In this document: positions 1 through 8,670 of the stretch, piece by piece
Numbering within the stretch: position 1 is the stretch's first letter
Layout: each line of letters opens with the position of its first letter
Assembly: GCF_900104135.1 (NCBI RefSeq)
Contig: NZ_FNIV01000006.1
Coordinates: 124,001-188,000, forward strand
Length of the DNA stretch: 64,000 bases
DNA from: Halomonas shengliensis
GTDB lineage: Bacteria > Pseudomonadota > Gammaproteobacteria > Pseudomonadales > Halomonadaceae
Direction: 5' to 3'
The notes under the pieces: generated by a model
Told to the model about the DNA's origin: nothing
Databases searched by the model: none
The model's input: the letters and a program-made list of their open reading frames with translations, nothing else
Program-made: the position numbers and the translations under genes

Positions 1-1
1 G

Positions 2-280
2 CTGGTGCTGGTGATGGACGTGCGCCACCCGCTCTCCGAGTTCGACCAGACCATGCTGGGCTGGGCCGACGACCAGTCGATGCCGGTGCATATCCTGCTG
101 ACCAAGGCCGACAAGCTGAAGCGCGGCGCGGCGGCCAGTGCCCTCCAGCAGGTGCGCTCGCGCCTGCGGGAGTGGGAGGACCTGGTGACCGTCCAGCTCT
201 TCTCGGCCCTCAAGGGCCAGGGCATCGAGGAGCTCGAGGCCCGCCTGGATGCCTGGCTGCTAGGGCCCACAGAGGCGTAA
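2..280 (+). CDS. engB: EngB/YihA ribosome-biogenesis GTPase, 3' end only
   Basis: This is the C-terminal ~92 residues of a TrmE-Era-EngA-EngB-type GTPase; the 5' part lies outside the window and codons begin at base 2. The fragment opens in a hydrophobic strand ([10 protein letters not shown]), followed by the G4 guanine-specificity motif TKAD (fragment residues 34-37) and a G5-like stretch FSALKGQG. It ends [13 protein letters not shown], as EngB proteins do. The family is an essential factor for 50S subunit assembly. It converges on the minus-strand yigB-xerC block. Era or Der are less likely, because no KH or second GTPase domain follows and the protein ends soon after G5. Confidence 0.85.
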   Translation: MVLVMDVRHPLSEFDQTMLGWADDQSMPVHILLTKADKLKRGAAASALQQVRSRLREWEDLVTVQLFSALKGQGIEELEARLDAWLLGPTEA

Positions 281-344
281 CGTCCGTTCGAGCTTTGCCG
301 GGGACAGCCTTCATCGTCTCGTCCACGGTCCTCCTCGACGGCTT

Positions 345-1067
345 TCAGGCTTGTGCCTCCAGCCAGCGGACCAGCTCCGGCAGCTCGCGGACATGCGCTA
401 GGCGGTGGATGCCGGGCGGCATCGGGCGGTCGTCGGGGCCGATCCACGCCGCCTGCATGCCGAGCCGGCGGGCGGGCAGGGCATCCTCCTCCCAGGCGTC
501 GCCGACGTGCAGTGCCCGCGCCGGGTGGCTGCCGAGCCGCGACAGCGCCAGCAGGAAGGGGCGCGGGTCGGGCTTGGGGGCGAGCAGCTCGCCGGCGGCG
601 ATGGCCACCGGGAAGTGGCGCCCCAGCGGCAGGCGGGTGACCTCGACGTTGCCGTTGGTGATGCTGGCCAGCCGATAGCGCCGTCCCAGCGCCTCGAGTA
701 GCGTCTCCACCTCCGGGTGCGGCTCCACCTCGTGCCTGAGCGCCATGAAGCGCTCCATGGCCCGGTCCGCCCAGTGGTTGGCGGGCTCGGCCGCCAGCCC
801 GTGCTCGGCGAGCAGCTCGGCCAGCGCGCGATAGCGCAGCCAGGTGAAGTCGCCGCGACGCGGCGGGTGGGCGGCGGCCAGCGCCTGGCGGCGGGCGACG
901 AAGGCCTCCAGCGGGAAGCGCTCGGCGAAGCGGCCGGCGGGGCCCTCGGCCGCGTCGGCCAGGGCCGCGTCGAGCCAGGCGTAGTGGCCCTGCTCGGTGC
1001 GCGCCATGACGCCGCGGTTGTCCCACAGGGTATCGTCCAGGTCGAAGGTGATCGCCTCGAGGGTCAT
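345..1067 (-). CDS. yigB: HAD-superfamily hydrolase, YigB-like
   Basis: A 240-residue HAD phosphatase. The N terminus carries the nucleophile motif DLDDTLWD (residues 9-16). Motif II is SITNGN, and motifs III/IV are KPDP and HVGDAWEED near residues 170-200. An alpha-helical cap lies between motifs I and II. E. coli YigB dephosphorylates FMN and other small phosphates; the substrate here is inferred only from position and length. It overlaps the end of xerC by 4 bp (start 1067, xerC stop 1064), so the two are translationally coupled. The order dapF-DUF484-xerC-yigB is the conserved gammaproteobacterial arrangement, which supports orthology with yigB. Confidence 0.85.
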   Translation of the reverse strand: MTLEAITFDLDDTLWDNRGVMARTEQGHYAWLDAALADAAEGPAGRFAERFPLEAFVARRQALAAAHPPRRGDFTWLRYRALAELLAEHGLAAEPANHWADRAMERFMALRHEVEPHPEVETLLEALGRRYRLASITNGNVEVTRLPLGRHFPVAIAAGELLAPKPDPRPFLLALSRLGSHPARALHVGDAWEEDALPARRLGMQAAWIGPDDRPMPPGIHRLAHVRELPELVRWLEAQA

Positions 1068-1984
1068 GTCGGGGTGCCGTCGTCGTGGCGTCGCCGCGCC
1101 CGGGGGTGGGCGGCATCGTAGCTGGCCGCCAGGTGCTGCCAGTCGAGCCGGGTGTAGACCTGGGTGGTGGCGAGGTTGGCGTGGCCCAGCAGCTCCTGGA
1201 CGGCGCGCAGGTCCTGGCTCGATTCCAGCAGGTGGCTGGCGAAGGAGTGGCGCAGGCGGTGGGGGTGCAGGTGTTCGTCGAGGCCGCGGCGCCTCGCCTC
1301 GCGGGCCAGGCGCTGCTGGATGGCGCGGTGGCCCAGGCGGTGGCCGCCGCGGCCCACGAAGAGCGCGCGCTCGCCGCTGGCGGCCAGGGTGGCGCGGACC
1401 CCCAGCCAGGCGGTCAGTGCGGCCCGGGCACGGCTCCCCACCGGCACCTGGCGCGGCTTGGCGCCCTTGCCCAGCACCCGGACCCGCTCGCCACGCAGGT
1501 CGGCCAGGTCGAGTCCGGCCAGCTCGGCGAGGCGCAGGCCGCTGGAGTAGAGCAGCTCCAGCATCGCCTGGTCGCGCACCGCCAGGGGCGAGCCGTCGTG
1601 GGGGGTGTCGAGGAAGCGCGCCAGGCGGTCGACGTCCACCGGGCTCGGCAGGTGGCGGGGCTGGCGGGGGGTGCGCACCAGCGCCACCGGGTTGTGGTCG
1701 AGAAGGCCCTCGGCCACCAGGTGGTCGGCCAGCCGCGAGCAGGCCGAGCGGCGTCGGGCCAGGCTGCGCGGCGCGAGCCCGCGGGCGCGCTCGCCGCCCA
1801 GGAAGCGGCGCACCAGGGCGGCGTCCAGGGCGTGCCAGTCGTGCACCCGCTGGGCGTCGAGGAAGTCGAGCAGGGCGCCGAGGTCGCGGCGGTAGGCGTC
1901 CAGGGTGGCGGGGCTGGCGGTGCGCGAAAGCGCCGCCAGGAAGGCCTCCACCGCGGCGGCCAGGGGGCTTGCGGCGTCAGTCAT
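1064..1984 (-). CDS. xerC: Tyrosine recombinase XerC
   Basis: A 306-residue site-specific recombinase that, with XerD, resolves chromosome dimers at dif. The N-terminal SAM-like DNA-binding domain spans about residues 8-95. The catalytic domain shows all the expected residues: Arg in SSGLRLAEL, Lys in GKGAKPRQVP, the HxxR box in HPHRLRHSFASHL, His in LLGHANLATTQ, and the nucleophile Tyr in VYTRLD. Its start overlaps the end of the DUF484 gene by 8 bp and its end overlaps yigB by 4 bp. It is called XerC rather than XerD because of the dapF-DUF484 neighbourhood. An integron or phage integrase is unlikely given this conserved context. Confidence 0.95.
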   Translation of the reverse strand: MTDAASPLAAAVEAFLAALSRTASPATLDAYRRDLGALLDFLDAQRVHDWHALDAALVRRFLGGERARGLAPRSLARRRSACSRLADHLVAEGLLDHNPVALVRTPRQPRHLPSPVDVDRLARFLDTPHDGSPLAVRDQAMLELLYSSGLRLAELAGLDLADLRGERVRVLGKGAKPRQVPVGSRARAALTAWLGVRATLAASGERALFVGRGGHRLGHRAIQQRLAREARRRGLDEHLHPHRLRHSFASHLLESSQDLRAVQELLGHANLATTQVYTRLDWQHLAASYDAAHPRARRRHDDGTPT

Positions 1985-2693
1985 GGTGCGGGCCGAGGCG
2001 CATCAGCAGCCGCGCCACCACCTCGCCCACGTACTCGGTGAACAGGGTGTCCATGCTGGCGCGGAAGTGGTCCGGGTCGGGACTGGCCAGCACCAGGTAG
2101 CCCAGCGGCTCGCCCAGGGTCAGGCGGGTGATGGCGCAGCTGCCCGAGCGGCGCGGGGCACCGACATGGGGCAGCAGCCGCTTCCAGTCCGTGGGGGTCA
2201 GCCGCGTGCAGCGGCTGGCGCGGCCGTCGAGCAGGGCGGCGAGGCGCGAGCCAGCGTGCTCGTCGAGCACCTGGCGCGGCGCCTGGGGCGGGCGCGGCTC
2301 GTCGTCGGTGAGGCTGGCCGGGCACCACAGCGCCACCGCCGGGGTGGCGAAGTGCTCGGCGAGCTGGGTGGCCAGCGCCTGCCCGAGGGCGTCGCGGTCC
2401 GGCGCCTCCACCAGCGCCAGCACCAGCTCGCGGGTGCGCCGGTACTGCGCCTCGTTGTGGCGCGCCGACTCCAGCAGCTGCTCCAGGCGCCACTCGGCCT
2501 GCTCGGCGCGGGTGCGCAGGTCATGGACCAGCCGCTCGAGCAGCGAGGTGGCACCACGCGCCTCGGGGTGGGGCACGCGGAGCTGCTGCAGCAGCCCCTC
2601 GCGGCCGACGAAGAAGTCGGGGTGGGTGGCGAGCCATTCGGCGACCCGGTCCGGGTCGAGGGTCTTGCGCGGTTCTGGGGCGGCTCGTGACAT
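1977..2693 (-). CDS. DUF484 family protein (YigA-like)
   Basis: A 238-residue DUF484 protein. The family has a helical N terminus and a GAF-like C-terminal half; the biochemical role is not established. The sequence shows the typical opening (VAEWLATHPDFF, residues 17-28) and a GATSLLERLVHDLR segment followed by a predicted coiled coil (about 47-90). A GAF-like region includes WCPASLTDDEP and ends MRLGPHHD. It lies between dapF and xerC, as in E. coli (yigA). The 8-bp overlap with xerC suggests co-translation. No catalytic motif is apparent. Confidence 0.85.
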   Translation of the reverse strand: MSRAAPEPRKTLDPDRVAEWLATHPDFFVGREGLLQQLRVPHPEARGATSLLERLVHDLRTRAEQAEWRLEQLLESARHNEAQYRRTRELVLALVEAPDRDALGQALATQLAEHFATPAVALWCPASLTDDEPRPPQAPRQVLDEHAGSRLAALLDGRASRCTRLTPTDWKRLLPHVGAPRRSGSCAITRLTLGEPLGYLVLASPDPDHFRASMDTLFTEYVGEVVARLLMRLGPHHD

Positions 2694-2743
2694 GCCATCT
2701 CCTCGCGGGGGTCGCGGAATCGGATCTGCGCTTCAGCGGGTAA

Positions 2744-3592
2744 TCAATAGAGTACCAGGCGGCCGTCGAAGACGCGCTCGGCGGGGCCGGTCATGAACAG
2801 GGGCCGGCCGGGGCCGGCCCACTCGATGGTCAGCTCCCCCCCGGGCAGGTGCACGGTGACCGGGCTCTCGAGCAGCCCCTGGCGGATGCCGCTGGCCACC
2901 GCGGCGCAGGCGCCGGTGCCGCAGGCCAGGGTCTCGCCGCTGCCGCGCTCGTACACTCTCAGGCGTATTTCATGAGCCGAGACGACCTGCATGAAGCCTG
3001 CGTTGACCCGCTTCGGGAAGCGCGGGTGGGCCTCGATGGCGGGCCCCAGGCGCCCGACGGGGGCCGTGTCGACGTCGTCGACCCGCAGCACCGCGTGGGG
3101 GTTGCCCATCGAGACCACGCCCACCTCCAGGCGCTCGCCGTCGACCTCCAGGGGGTGCAGCACGCGGTCCCCGTCCGCCTCGAAGGGCTCGGGGGTGAAG
3201 GGTAAGACCTCGGGCGCGAAGCGCGGCTCGCCCATGTCGACACGGATGCGGCCGTCGTCCTCCACCCTCAGCACCAGGGGACCGCCGGCGGTCTCCACGT
3301 GGATCTCGCGCTTGTGGGTGAGGCGCTGGTCGCGCACGAAGCGGGCGAAGCAGCGCGCGCCGTTGCCGCAGTTCTCCACCTCGCTGCCGTCGGCGTTGTA
3401 GATGCGGTAGCGGAAGTCCATCTCCGGGTCCCGGGGCGGCTCCACCACCAGCAGCTGGTCGAAGCCGACGCCGAAGCGGCGGTCGGCCAGGCGGCGCACC
3501 TGGTCGTCGGTGAAGCGGGCGCGCTGGGTCACCAGGTCGACCACCATGAAGTCGTTGCCGAGACCGTGCATCTTGGTGAAGTGCAGCAGCAT
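2744..3592 (-). CDS. dapF: Diaminopimelate epimerase
   Basis: A 282-residue PLP-independent epimerase that converts LL- to meso-diaminopimelate for lysine and peptidoglycan. The opening [19 protein letters not shown] is diagnostic. The two catalytic cysteines sit in ENCGNGARC (about residues 73-81) and [11 protein letters not shown] (about 224-234). Its ATG overlaps the lysA stop by one base (ATGA), so lysA-dapF are coupled, with DUF484-xerC-yigB downstream. Length matches the usual 270-285 residues. Confidence 0.97.
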   Translation of the reverse strand: MLLHFTKMHGLGNDFMVVDLVTQRARFTDDQVRRLADRRFGVGFDQLLVVEPPRDPEMDFRYRIYNADGSEVENCGNGARCFARFVRDQRLTHKREIHVETAGGPLVLRVEDDGRIRVDMGEPRFAPEVLPFTPEPFEADGDRVLHPLEVDGERLEVGVVSMGNPHAVLRVDDVDTAPVGRLGPAIEAHPRFPKRVNAGFMQVVSAHEIRLRVYERGSGETLACGTGACAAVASGIRQGLLESPVTVHLPGGELTIEWAGPGRPLFMTGPAERVFDGRLVLY

Positions 3593-4878
3593 CAGCGCGC
3601 ACCCTCCGTCGCCTGGTCATCCGGCAGCAGGGCCTCGCCCGCCCAGAGCTCCTCGAGGCGCTCGCGGCGGCGTACCAGGTGGGCCTCGTCGCCGTCCACC
3701 ATCACCTCGGCGGGGCGCGGGCGGCTGTTGTAGTTGGAGGCCATCACGAAGCCATAGGCCCCGGCGGAGCGCACCGCCAGCAGGTCGCCGGGAGCGATGG
3801 CCAGCTCGCGCTCCTTGCCCAGGAAGTCGCCGGTCTCGCACACCGGGCCCACCACGTCGTAGGTGGCGCTCTCCCGCGGGCGGCGGGTGTCCACCGGCAG
3901 GATCGCCTGCCACGCCTGGTAGAGGGCGGGTCGGATCAGGTCGTTCATGGCGGCGTCGACGATGGCGAAGTTCTTGGTCTCGCCGGGTTTGAGGAACTCC
4001 ACCCGGGTCAGCAGCACCCCGGCGTTGGCGGCGATGGAGCGTCCCGGCTCGAAGAGCAGGGTCAGGCGCTCGCTGCCTTCCCAGTCGGCCAGGCGCTCGA
4101 GCAGGGCGGTGGCGTAGTCGAAGGGGGCCGGCGGGTGCTCGTCGCGGTAGGGCACGCCGAGGCCGCCGCCGAGGTCCAGGTGCTCCACCTCGATGCCGCG
4201 CTCGCGAAGCCGCTCGAGCAGCACCAGCAGGCGGTCGAGGGCGTCGAGGAAGGGAGCCAGCTCGGTGAGCTGGGAGCCGATATGGCAGTCCAGGCCGGTC
4301 ACCTTCACATGGGGCAGCGAGGCGGCCAGCTCGTAGACCGCCAGCGCCTCGTCCACCGGGATGCCGAACTTGTTGTCCTTGAGCCCGGTGGAGATGTAGG
4401 GGTGGGTGCCGGCGTCGACGTCCGGGTTGACCCGCAGCGACACCGGGGCCACCTTACCCAGCCGCCCGGCCACCGCGTTGAGGCGCTCGAGCTCGGGGCG
4501 CGACTCGACGTTGAAGCACTTGATGCCCACCTCCAGCGCCCGAGCCATCTCGGCTTCCTGCTTGGCGACGCCGGAGAACACCACCCGGGCGGGGTCGCCG
4601 CCGGCGGCCAGCACCCGCTCCAGCTCGCCCACCGAGACGATGTCGAAGCCGGCGCCCAGCCGGGCGAGGAGCCCCAGCACGGCGAGGTTGGAGTTGGCCT
4701 TCACCGCATAACAGATCAGGTGGGGGTGGCTGCCCAGCGCCTCGGTGTAGGCGCGGAAGTGGCGGGCCAGGGTCGCCTTGGAGTAGACGTAGCAGGGCGT
4801 GCCGAATGCCTCGGCGATGCGGGTCAGCGGGACCTTCTCGCCGTAGAGCACACCGTCGCGGTAGTTGAAGTGGTCCAT
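3592..4878 (-). CDS. lysA: Diaminopimelate decarboxylase
   Basis: A 428-residue PLP enzyme of fold III that decarboxylates meso-diaminopimelate to lysine. The PLP lysine lies in CYAVKANSN (about residues 56-64). The phosphate-binding glycine loop is DLGGGLGV, followed by the EPGRS motif. The second-subunit cysteine is in [10 protein letters not shown] (about residues 344-353). An N-terminal MDHFNYRDG matches pseudomonad LysA. It lies 2 bp downstream of lptM and overlaps dapF by one base, so the last two lysine-pathway steps are co-expressed. Biosynthetic arginine decarboxylase is excluded by size. The carboxynorspermidine decarboxylase at 21.7-22.9 kb is a distant fold relative. Confidence 0.96.
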   Translation of the reverse strand: MDHFNYRDGVLYGEKVPLTRIAEAFGTPCYVYSKATLARHFRAYTEALGSHPHLICYAVKANSNLAVLGLLARLGAGFDIVSVGELERVLAAGGDPARVVFSGVAKQEAEMARALEVGIKCFNVESRPELERLNAVAGRLGKVAPVSLRVNPDVDAGTHPYISTGLKDNKFGIPVDEALAVYELAASLPHVKVTGLDCHIGSQLTELAPFLDALDRLLVLLERLRERGIEVEHLDLGGGLGVPYRDEHPPAPFDYATALLERLADWEGSERLTLLFEPGRSIAANAGVLLTRVEFLKPGETKNFAIVDAAMNDLIRPALYQAWQAILPVDTRRPRESATYDVVGPVCETGDFLGKERELAIAPGDLLAVRSAGAYGFVMASNYNSRPRPAEVMVDGDEAHLVRRRERLEELWAGEALLPDDQATEGAR

Positions 4879-4880
4879 GG

Positions 4881-5072
4881 CTACTCCTCGCCCTCCTCGG
4901 CGTCGTCGTCCGCGTCGGTTTGCTCGTCACCCTGCGCGGCCTCGCGGGGGCCGTACTGCTCGGCGGCCTGCTCGTCACCGGGCAGGTAGAGCGGCCCCTT
5001 CTGGCCGCAACCGGCGAGCCCCAGGGCCAGGATCAGCGCCAGGCCGAACGCCGGGGTGGCAAGGCGAACCAT
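4881..5072 (-). CDS. lptM: LptM-type small lipoprotein (formerly YifL)
   Basis: A 63-residue lipoprotein. A signal peptide ([22 protein letters not shown]) ends in the lipobox LAGC with Cys at residue 22. The hallmark family motif CGQKGPLYLP follows, then an acidic low-complexity tail rich in D and E. E. coli LptM associates with the LPS translocon LptDE and helps LptD disulphide maturation; the same role is inferred here. The ATG overlaps the argH stop by one base (positions 5070-5074), and lysA starts 2 bp after its stop. The position upstream of lysA/dapF is conserved in gammaproteobacteria. Confidence 0.9.
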   Translation of the reverse strand: MVRLATPAFGLALILALGLAGCGQKGPLYLPGDEQAAEQYGPREAAQGDEQTDADDDAEEGEE

Positions 5073-6490
5073 CAGGCGCCTCCCGTCAGGCTGGCGAGGG
5101 CCTCGCGGGCCCGCTGGGCGGCGGCGCGCACCTGGTCGGGGGCGGTGCCGCCGATATGGTTGCGGGCGGCCACCGAGCCCTCCAGGGTCAGCACCTCGAA
5201 GACGTCCTGCTCGATGGTGTCGGAGAACTGGCGGAGCTCGTCGAGGGTCATCTCGGAGAGGTCCTTGCCCTCGCGGAGGCCGTAGGCCACCGACTCGCCG
5301 ACGATCTCGTGGGCGTCGCGGAAGGCCACCCCCTTGCGCACCAGGTAGTCGGCCAGGTCGGTGGCGGTGGAGAAGCCGCGGCGGGCGGCCTCGGCCATCT
5401 GCGCCTTCTTGGGCTCGATGGCGGGGATCATGTCGGCGAAGGCCTTGAGGCAGTCCTTGACCGTGTCCACGGCGTCGAACAGCGGCTCCTTGTCCTCTTG
5501 GTTGTCCTTGTTGTAGGCCAGCGGCTGGGACTTCATCAGGGTCAGCAGGCCCATCAGGTGACCGTAGACCCGCCCGGACTTGCCGCGCACCAGTTCGGGC
5601 ACGTCGGGGTTCTTCTTCTGCGGCATGATCGAGGAGCCGGTGCAGAAGCGGTCGGGCAGGTCGATGAAGTCGAACTGGGCGCTGGTCCACAGCACCAGCT
5701 CCTCGCTCATCCGCGACATGTGCATCAGCAGCAGGCTGGCGAAGGCGGTGAACTCGATGGCGAAGTCGCGATCGCTGACCGCGTCGAGGCTGTTCTCGGC
5801 GGGGCGCTCGAAGCCCAGCAGCTCGGCGGTGACGTGGCGGTCGATGGGGTAGGTGGTGCCGGCCAGCGCCGCGGCGCCCAGCGGCATCACGTTGACCCGG
5901 CGGCGGCAGTCCAGCAGCCGCTCGTGATCCCGGGCGAGCATCTCCTGCCAGGCCAGCAGGTGGTGGCCGAAGGTGACCGGCTGGGCGGTCTGCAGGTGGG
6001 TGAAGCCGGGCATGATGGTGTCGGCCTCGCGGTCGGCGAGCGTGATCAGCCCCTCACGCAGGCGGGCCAGCTCGGCGGCCACCTGGTCGATCTCGTCGCG
6101 CAGGAAGAGGCGGATGTCGGTGGCCACCTGGTCGTTGCGCGAGCGGCCGGTGTGCAGCTTCTTGCCGGTGATGCCGATCTTCGCCGTCAGCCGCGCCTCG
6201 ATGTTCATGTGCACGTCCTCGAGCTCCACCGACCAGGGGAACTCGCCACGCTCGATCTCGCCGCGCACCTCATCGAGCCCGGCGATGATGGCGTCGCGCT
6301 CTTCGTCGCTGAGCACGCCGACCCGGGCCAGCATGGTGGCGTGGGCGATGGAGCCCTGGATGTCGTGGAAGGCCAGGCGGCGGTCGAAGGCCTCCGAGGC
6401 GGTGAAGCGGGCGACGAAGGCGTCGGTGGGCTCGCTGAAGCGGCCGCCCCAGGACTGGTTGGTGCCGGAGCTGGAAGGGGTCGAGGTCAT
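5072..6490 (-). CDS. argH: Argininosuccinate lyase
   Basis: A fumarase/aspartase-superfamily enzyme that cleaves argininosuccinate to arginine and fumarate, the last step of arginine synthesis. The signature [12 protein letters not shown] is present at about residues 280-291, and the substrate-binding [10 protein letters not shown] lies near residue 110. The chosen start (6490) gives 472 residues beginning [18 protein letters not shown]. An in-frame ATG at 6532 would add 14 residues that do not look conserved. An AGGATC-like ribosome site precedes the chosen ATG. It begins a minus-strand run into lptM-lysA-dapF and diverges from hemC across a 434-bp intergenic region. Confidence 0.94.
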   Translation of the reverse strand: MTSTPSSSGTNQSWGGRFSEPTDAFVARFTASEAFDRRLAFHDIQGSIAHATMLARVGVLSDEERDAIIAGLDEVRGEIERGEFPWSVELEDVHMNIEARLTAKIGITGKKLHTGRSRNDQVATDIRLFLRDEIDQVAAELARLREGLITLADREADTIMPGFTHLQTAQPVTFGHHLLAWQEMLARDHERLLDCRRRVNVMPLGAAALAGTTYPIDRHVTAELLGFERPAENSLDAVSDRDFAIEFTAFASLLLMHMSRMSEELVLWTSAQFDFIDLPDRFCTGSSIMPQKKNPDVPELVRGKSGRVYGHLMGLLTLMKSQPLAYNKDNQEDKEPLFDAVDTVKDCLKAFADMIPAIEPKKAQMAEAARRGFSTATDLADYLVRKGVAFRDAHEIVGESVAYGLREGKDLSEMTLDELRQFSDTIEQDVFEVLTLEGSVAARNHIGGTAPDQVRAAAQRAREALASLTGGA

Positions 6491-6580
6491 CGGTCGGGAT
6501 CCTGCCTGACGGGTTGCGGTTGGCTGGGGCATCGGCCCCCGCGGCCACCGCTCGCACGGCGGCCGACGCGATAGGGCAGG

Positions 6581-6589
6581 AGTGTACCA
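6581..6589 (-). promoter_or_regulatory. Candidate extended -10 promoter for argH
   Basis: The minus strand reads TGGTACACT, an extended -10 (TGn plus TACACT) about 91 bp upstream of the argH start. No convincing -35 hexamer lies 17 bp further upstream, as is usual for extended -10 promoters. It has not been tested. Confidence 0.35.
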
Positions 6590-6655
6590 GAGTCGCCGGG
6601 CCAGGCGAGGGGCGCCCGGCAGGGCTATCGCAGATAGAAACAGCGCAAGGCTTTC

Positions 6656-6750
6656 CCGGCGACAGGCCTTCGAGGGGGCGCTGTAAACCCCTCCCTGGGC
6701 GCTACCGATGCCATCCCTGGCATAGGACCCCCTCTTCGACCTGTCCCCGG
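6656..6750. repeat. 95-bp imperfect inverted-repeat element between argH and hemC
   Basis: The arms at 6656-6678 and 6728-6750 are inverted copies matching at about 17 of 23 positions (CCGGnGACAGGnC...GAGGGGG). The 49-bp centre has its own small hairpin, TGCCA TCCC TGGCA, near 6710-6723. The element ends inside the presumed hemC promoter. It has no open frame and no transposase. It resembles a miniature palindromic repeat of the kind dispersed in halomonad genomes, but that resemblance is from memory; no second copy was found in this window. Confidence 0.5.
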
Positions 6751-6764
6751 CGCCTTTCTATAAT
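6735..6764 (+). promoter_or_regulatory. Candidate hemC promoter
   Basis: A perfect TATAAT -10 sits at 6759-6764. A weak -35-like TTCGAC (6735-6740) lies 18 bp upstream, inside the right arm of the inverted repeat. A second possible -10, TATGAT, is at 6834-6839. Transcription from the first would leave a leader of about 155 nt before hemC. Confidence 0.4.
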
Positions 6765-6924
6765 CACCGCACGGCCGACCGCGATGGCCCCGGGCGGGCG
6801 GAGCGTGGATTTTTCCTCCCCCGCCGGGTGCTTTATGATGAGGGCATCCGTGCGTCACGCATGCCACTTCGCCGGGCGCCGGCGCCTCCGCCGTCGACCA
6901 GGGAACCGGTACAGGGAGAACCTC

Positions 6925-7866
6925 GTGCAACCCATCACCAAGCTGCGTATCGCCACGCGCAAGAGCCAACTGGCCATGTGGCAGGCCGAACATGTCCGCG
7001 ACCGCCTGCTGGCCCTGAACGAGGGGCTCGAGGTGGAGCTGGTGCCCATCGTCACCCGCGGCGACAAGATCCTCGACACCCCGCTGGCCAAGGTCGGCGG
7101 CAAGGGGCTGTTCGTCAAGGAGCTCGAGGAGGCGATGCTCGATGGCCGTGCCGACATCGCCGTGCACTCCATGAAGGACGTGCCCATGCACTTCCCCGAG
7201 GGGCTGGGCCTCTCAGTGATCCTCGAGGGTGCCGAGCCCACCGACGCCTTCGTCTCCAACCACTACGCCAGCTTCGACGCCCTGCCCGAGGGTGCTCGGG
7301 TGGGCACCTCCAGCCTGCGGCGCGCCCTGCAGGTGCGCGAGGCGCGCCCGGACCTGGAGGTGGAGAGCCTGCGCGGCAACGTCCAGACCCGCCTGGGCAA
7401 GCTCGACGACGGCGAGTTCGACGCCATCCTGCTGGCCACCTCGGGGCTCAAGCGTCTGGGGCTCGAGGCGCGCATCGCCCAGGAGCTGCCGGCGGAGGTG
7501 TGCCTGCCGGCCTGCGGCCAGGGGGCCCTGGGCATCGAGTGCCGGCTCCACGACCCCGAGCTGATCGGCCTGCTGGCCCCGCTGGACGACCCCACCACCG
7601 CCACCCGGGTGCGCGCCGAGCGGGCCATGAACACTCGCCTCGAGGGCGGCTGCCAGGTGCCCATCGGTGGCCATGCAGTGTTCGAGGACGACGGCCAGAC
7701 CCTGTGGCTGCGTGCCCTGGTGGGCACCCCGGACGGCAGCCGCGTGCTGCGCGCCGAGGGCCGCGGCTCGATGCACGAGCCCGAGGCGCTGGGCATTCGC
7801 GTCGCCGAGGAGCTGCTCGAGATGGGCGCCGGCGAGATCCTCGACGAGGTCTACGGCGCCGGCTGA
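6925..7866 (+). CDS. hemC: Porphobilinogen deaminase (hydroxymethylbilane synthase)
   Basis: A 313-residue enzyme that polymerises four porphobilinogen units into hydroxymethylbilane. The start is a GTG at 6925, preceded by AGGGAG with 6-bp spacing; upstream in-frame sequence is non-conserved. Motifs are [17 protein letters not shown] near the N terminus, HSMKDVP (about residues 80-86), GTSSLRR (about 129-135), and the dipyrromethane-cofactor Cys in [13 protein letters not shown] (about 240-252). It is the first gene of hemC-hemD-hemX-hemY, and its stop overlaps the hemD start (TGATG). Confidence 0.96.
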   Translation: MQPITKLRIATRKSQLAMWQAEHVRDRLLALNEGLEVELVPIVTRGDKILDTPLAKVGGKGLFVKELEEAMLDGRADIAVHSMKDVPMHFPEGLGLSVILEGAEPTDAFVSNHYASFDALPEGARVGTSSLRRALQVREARPDLEVESLRGNVQTRLGKLDDGEFDAILLATSGLKRLGLEARIAQELPAEVCLPACGQGALGIECRLHDPELIGLLAPLDDPTTATRVRAERAMNTRLEGGCQVPIGGHAVFEDDGQTLWLRALVGTPDGSRVLRAEGRGSMHEPEALGIRVAEELLEMGAGEILDEVYGAG

Positions 7867-8663
7867 TGGCCGCCTCGACGCCGGTGATCATCACCCGCCC
7901 CGGGGAGCGCGGCGACGTGCTCGCCACGGCGATCGAGGCCCGGGGCCATCCGGTGGCGCGCCTCGCGGCGATGCGTCTCGAGGCGCTGCCCGAGACCCCC
8001 GAGCAGCGCGCCGCCTGGCTCGACTTCGACCACTTCCGGCGGGTGGTGGTGGTGAGCCCCTTCGCCGCCGAGTGCCTGGCCGAGGCGCTCGACCGCTTCT
8101 GGCCCCAGCTGCCGCTGGGTATCGACTACTACGCCGTGGGGACGGCCACCGCCGAGGCCCTGCATCGTCGCCTCGGGGTGCGCGTCCATGTGCCGCCGAC
8201 CGCGGCCGGCGAGGACACCAGCGAGGCGTTGCTGACCCTGGGCTCGCTGCGCACCCTCGACGACGAGAAGGTGCTGCTGGTGGCCGGTGAGGGCGGACGC
8301 CCCCTGCTCGCCGAGACCCTCGCCGGGCGTGGCGCCCGGGTGACCCGCCTGGCCCTCTACCGCCGCCGCCTCCTGCCCCCCACTCCCGCCCTGGCCGAGC
8401 GCCTGGCGGCGGGCGACTTCCGCGCGCTGGTGGTCAGCAGCGGAGAAATCCTCGAATATCTGGCAAGATGGTGCACGGGTGCCGCCTTGAACCAACCGCT
8501 AATCGTTTCCAGCGCCCGGTTGGCTACACTGGCCGGCAAGCTGGGGTTTCGTGCCCCCGTCGTGGCGCGCGGCGCCACCCCGACGGCGCTGGCGACGGCC
8601 GTGGCCGATGCCTGTGACCCGCAGGAAGCCGATGTCGATCAAGACGATCTCGAAAAGGGCTAG
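7866..8663 (+). CDS. hemD: Uroporphyrinogen-III synthase
   Basis: A 265-residue cytosolic enzyme that cyclises hydroxymethylbilane with inversion of ring D. The family is poorly conserved, but the opening VIITRPGERGDVLATAIEARGH, the central YYAVGTATAEAL and the LVVSSGEILEYL region fit HemD. So does the position directly after hemC with a one-base stop/start overlap. Length is close to the usual 245-265. The C-terminal ~12 residues may overlap the hemX start, depending on which hemX ATG is used. Confidence 0.92.
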   Translation: MAASTPVIITRPGERGDVLATAIEARGHPVARLAAMRLEALPETPEQRAAWLDFDHFRRVVVVSPFAAECLAEALDRFWPQLPLGIDYYAVGTATAEALHRRLGVRVHVPPTAAGEDTSEALLTLGSLRTLDDEKVLLVAGEGGRPLLAETLAGRGARVTRLALYRRRLLPPTPALAERLAAGDFRALVVSSGEILEYLARWCTGAALNQPLIVSSARLATLAGKLGFRAPVVARGATPTALATAVADACDPQEADVDQDDLEKG

Positions 8664-8670
8664 CGACAAG

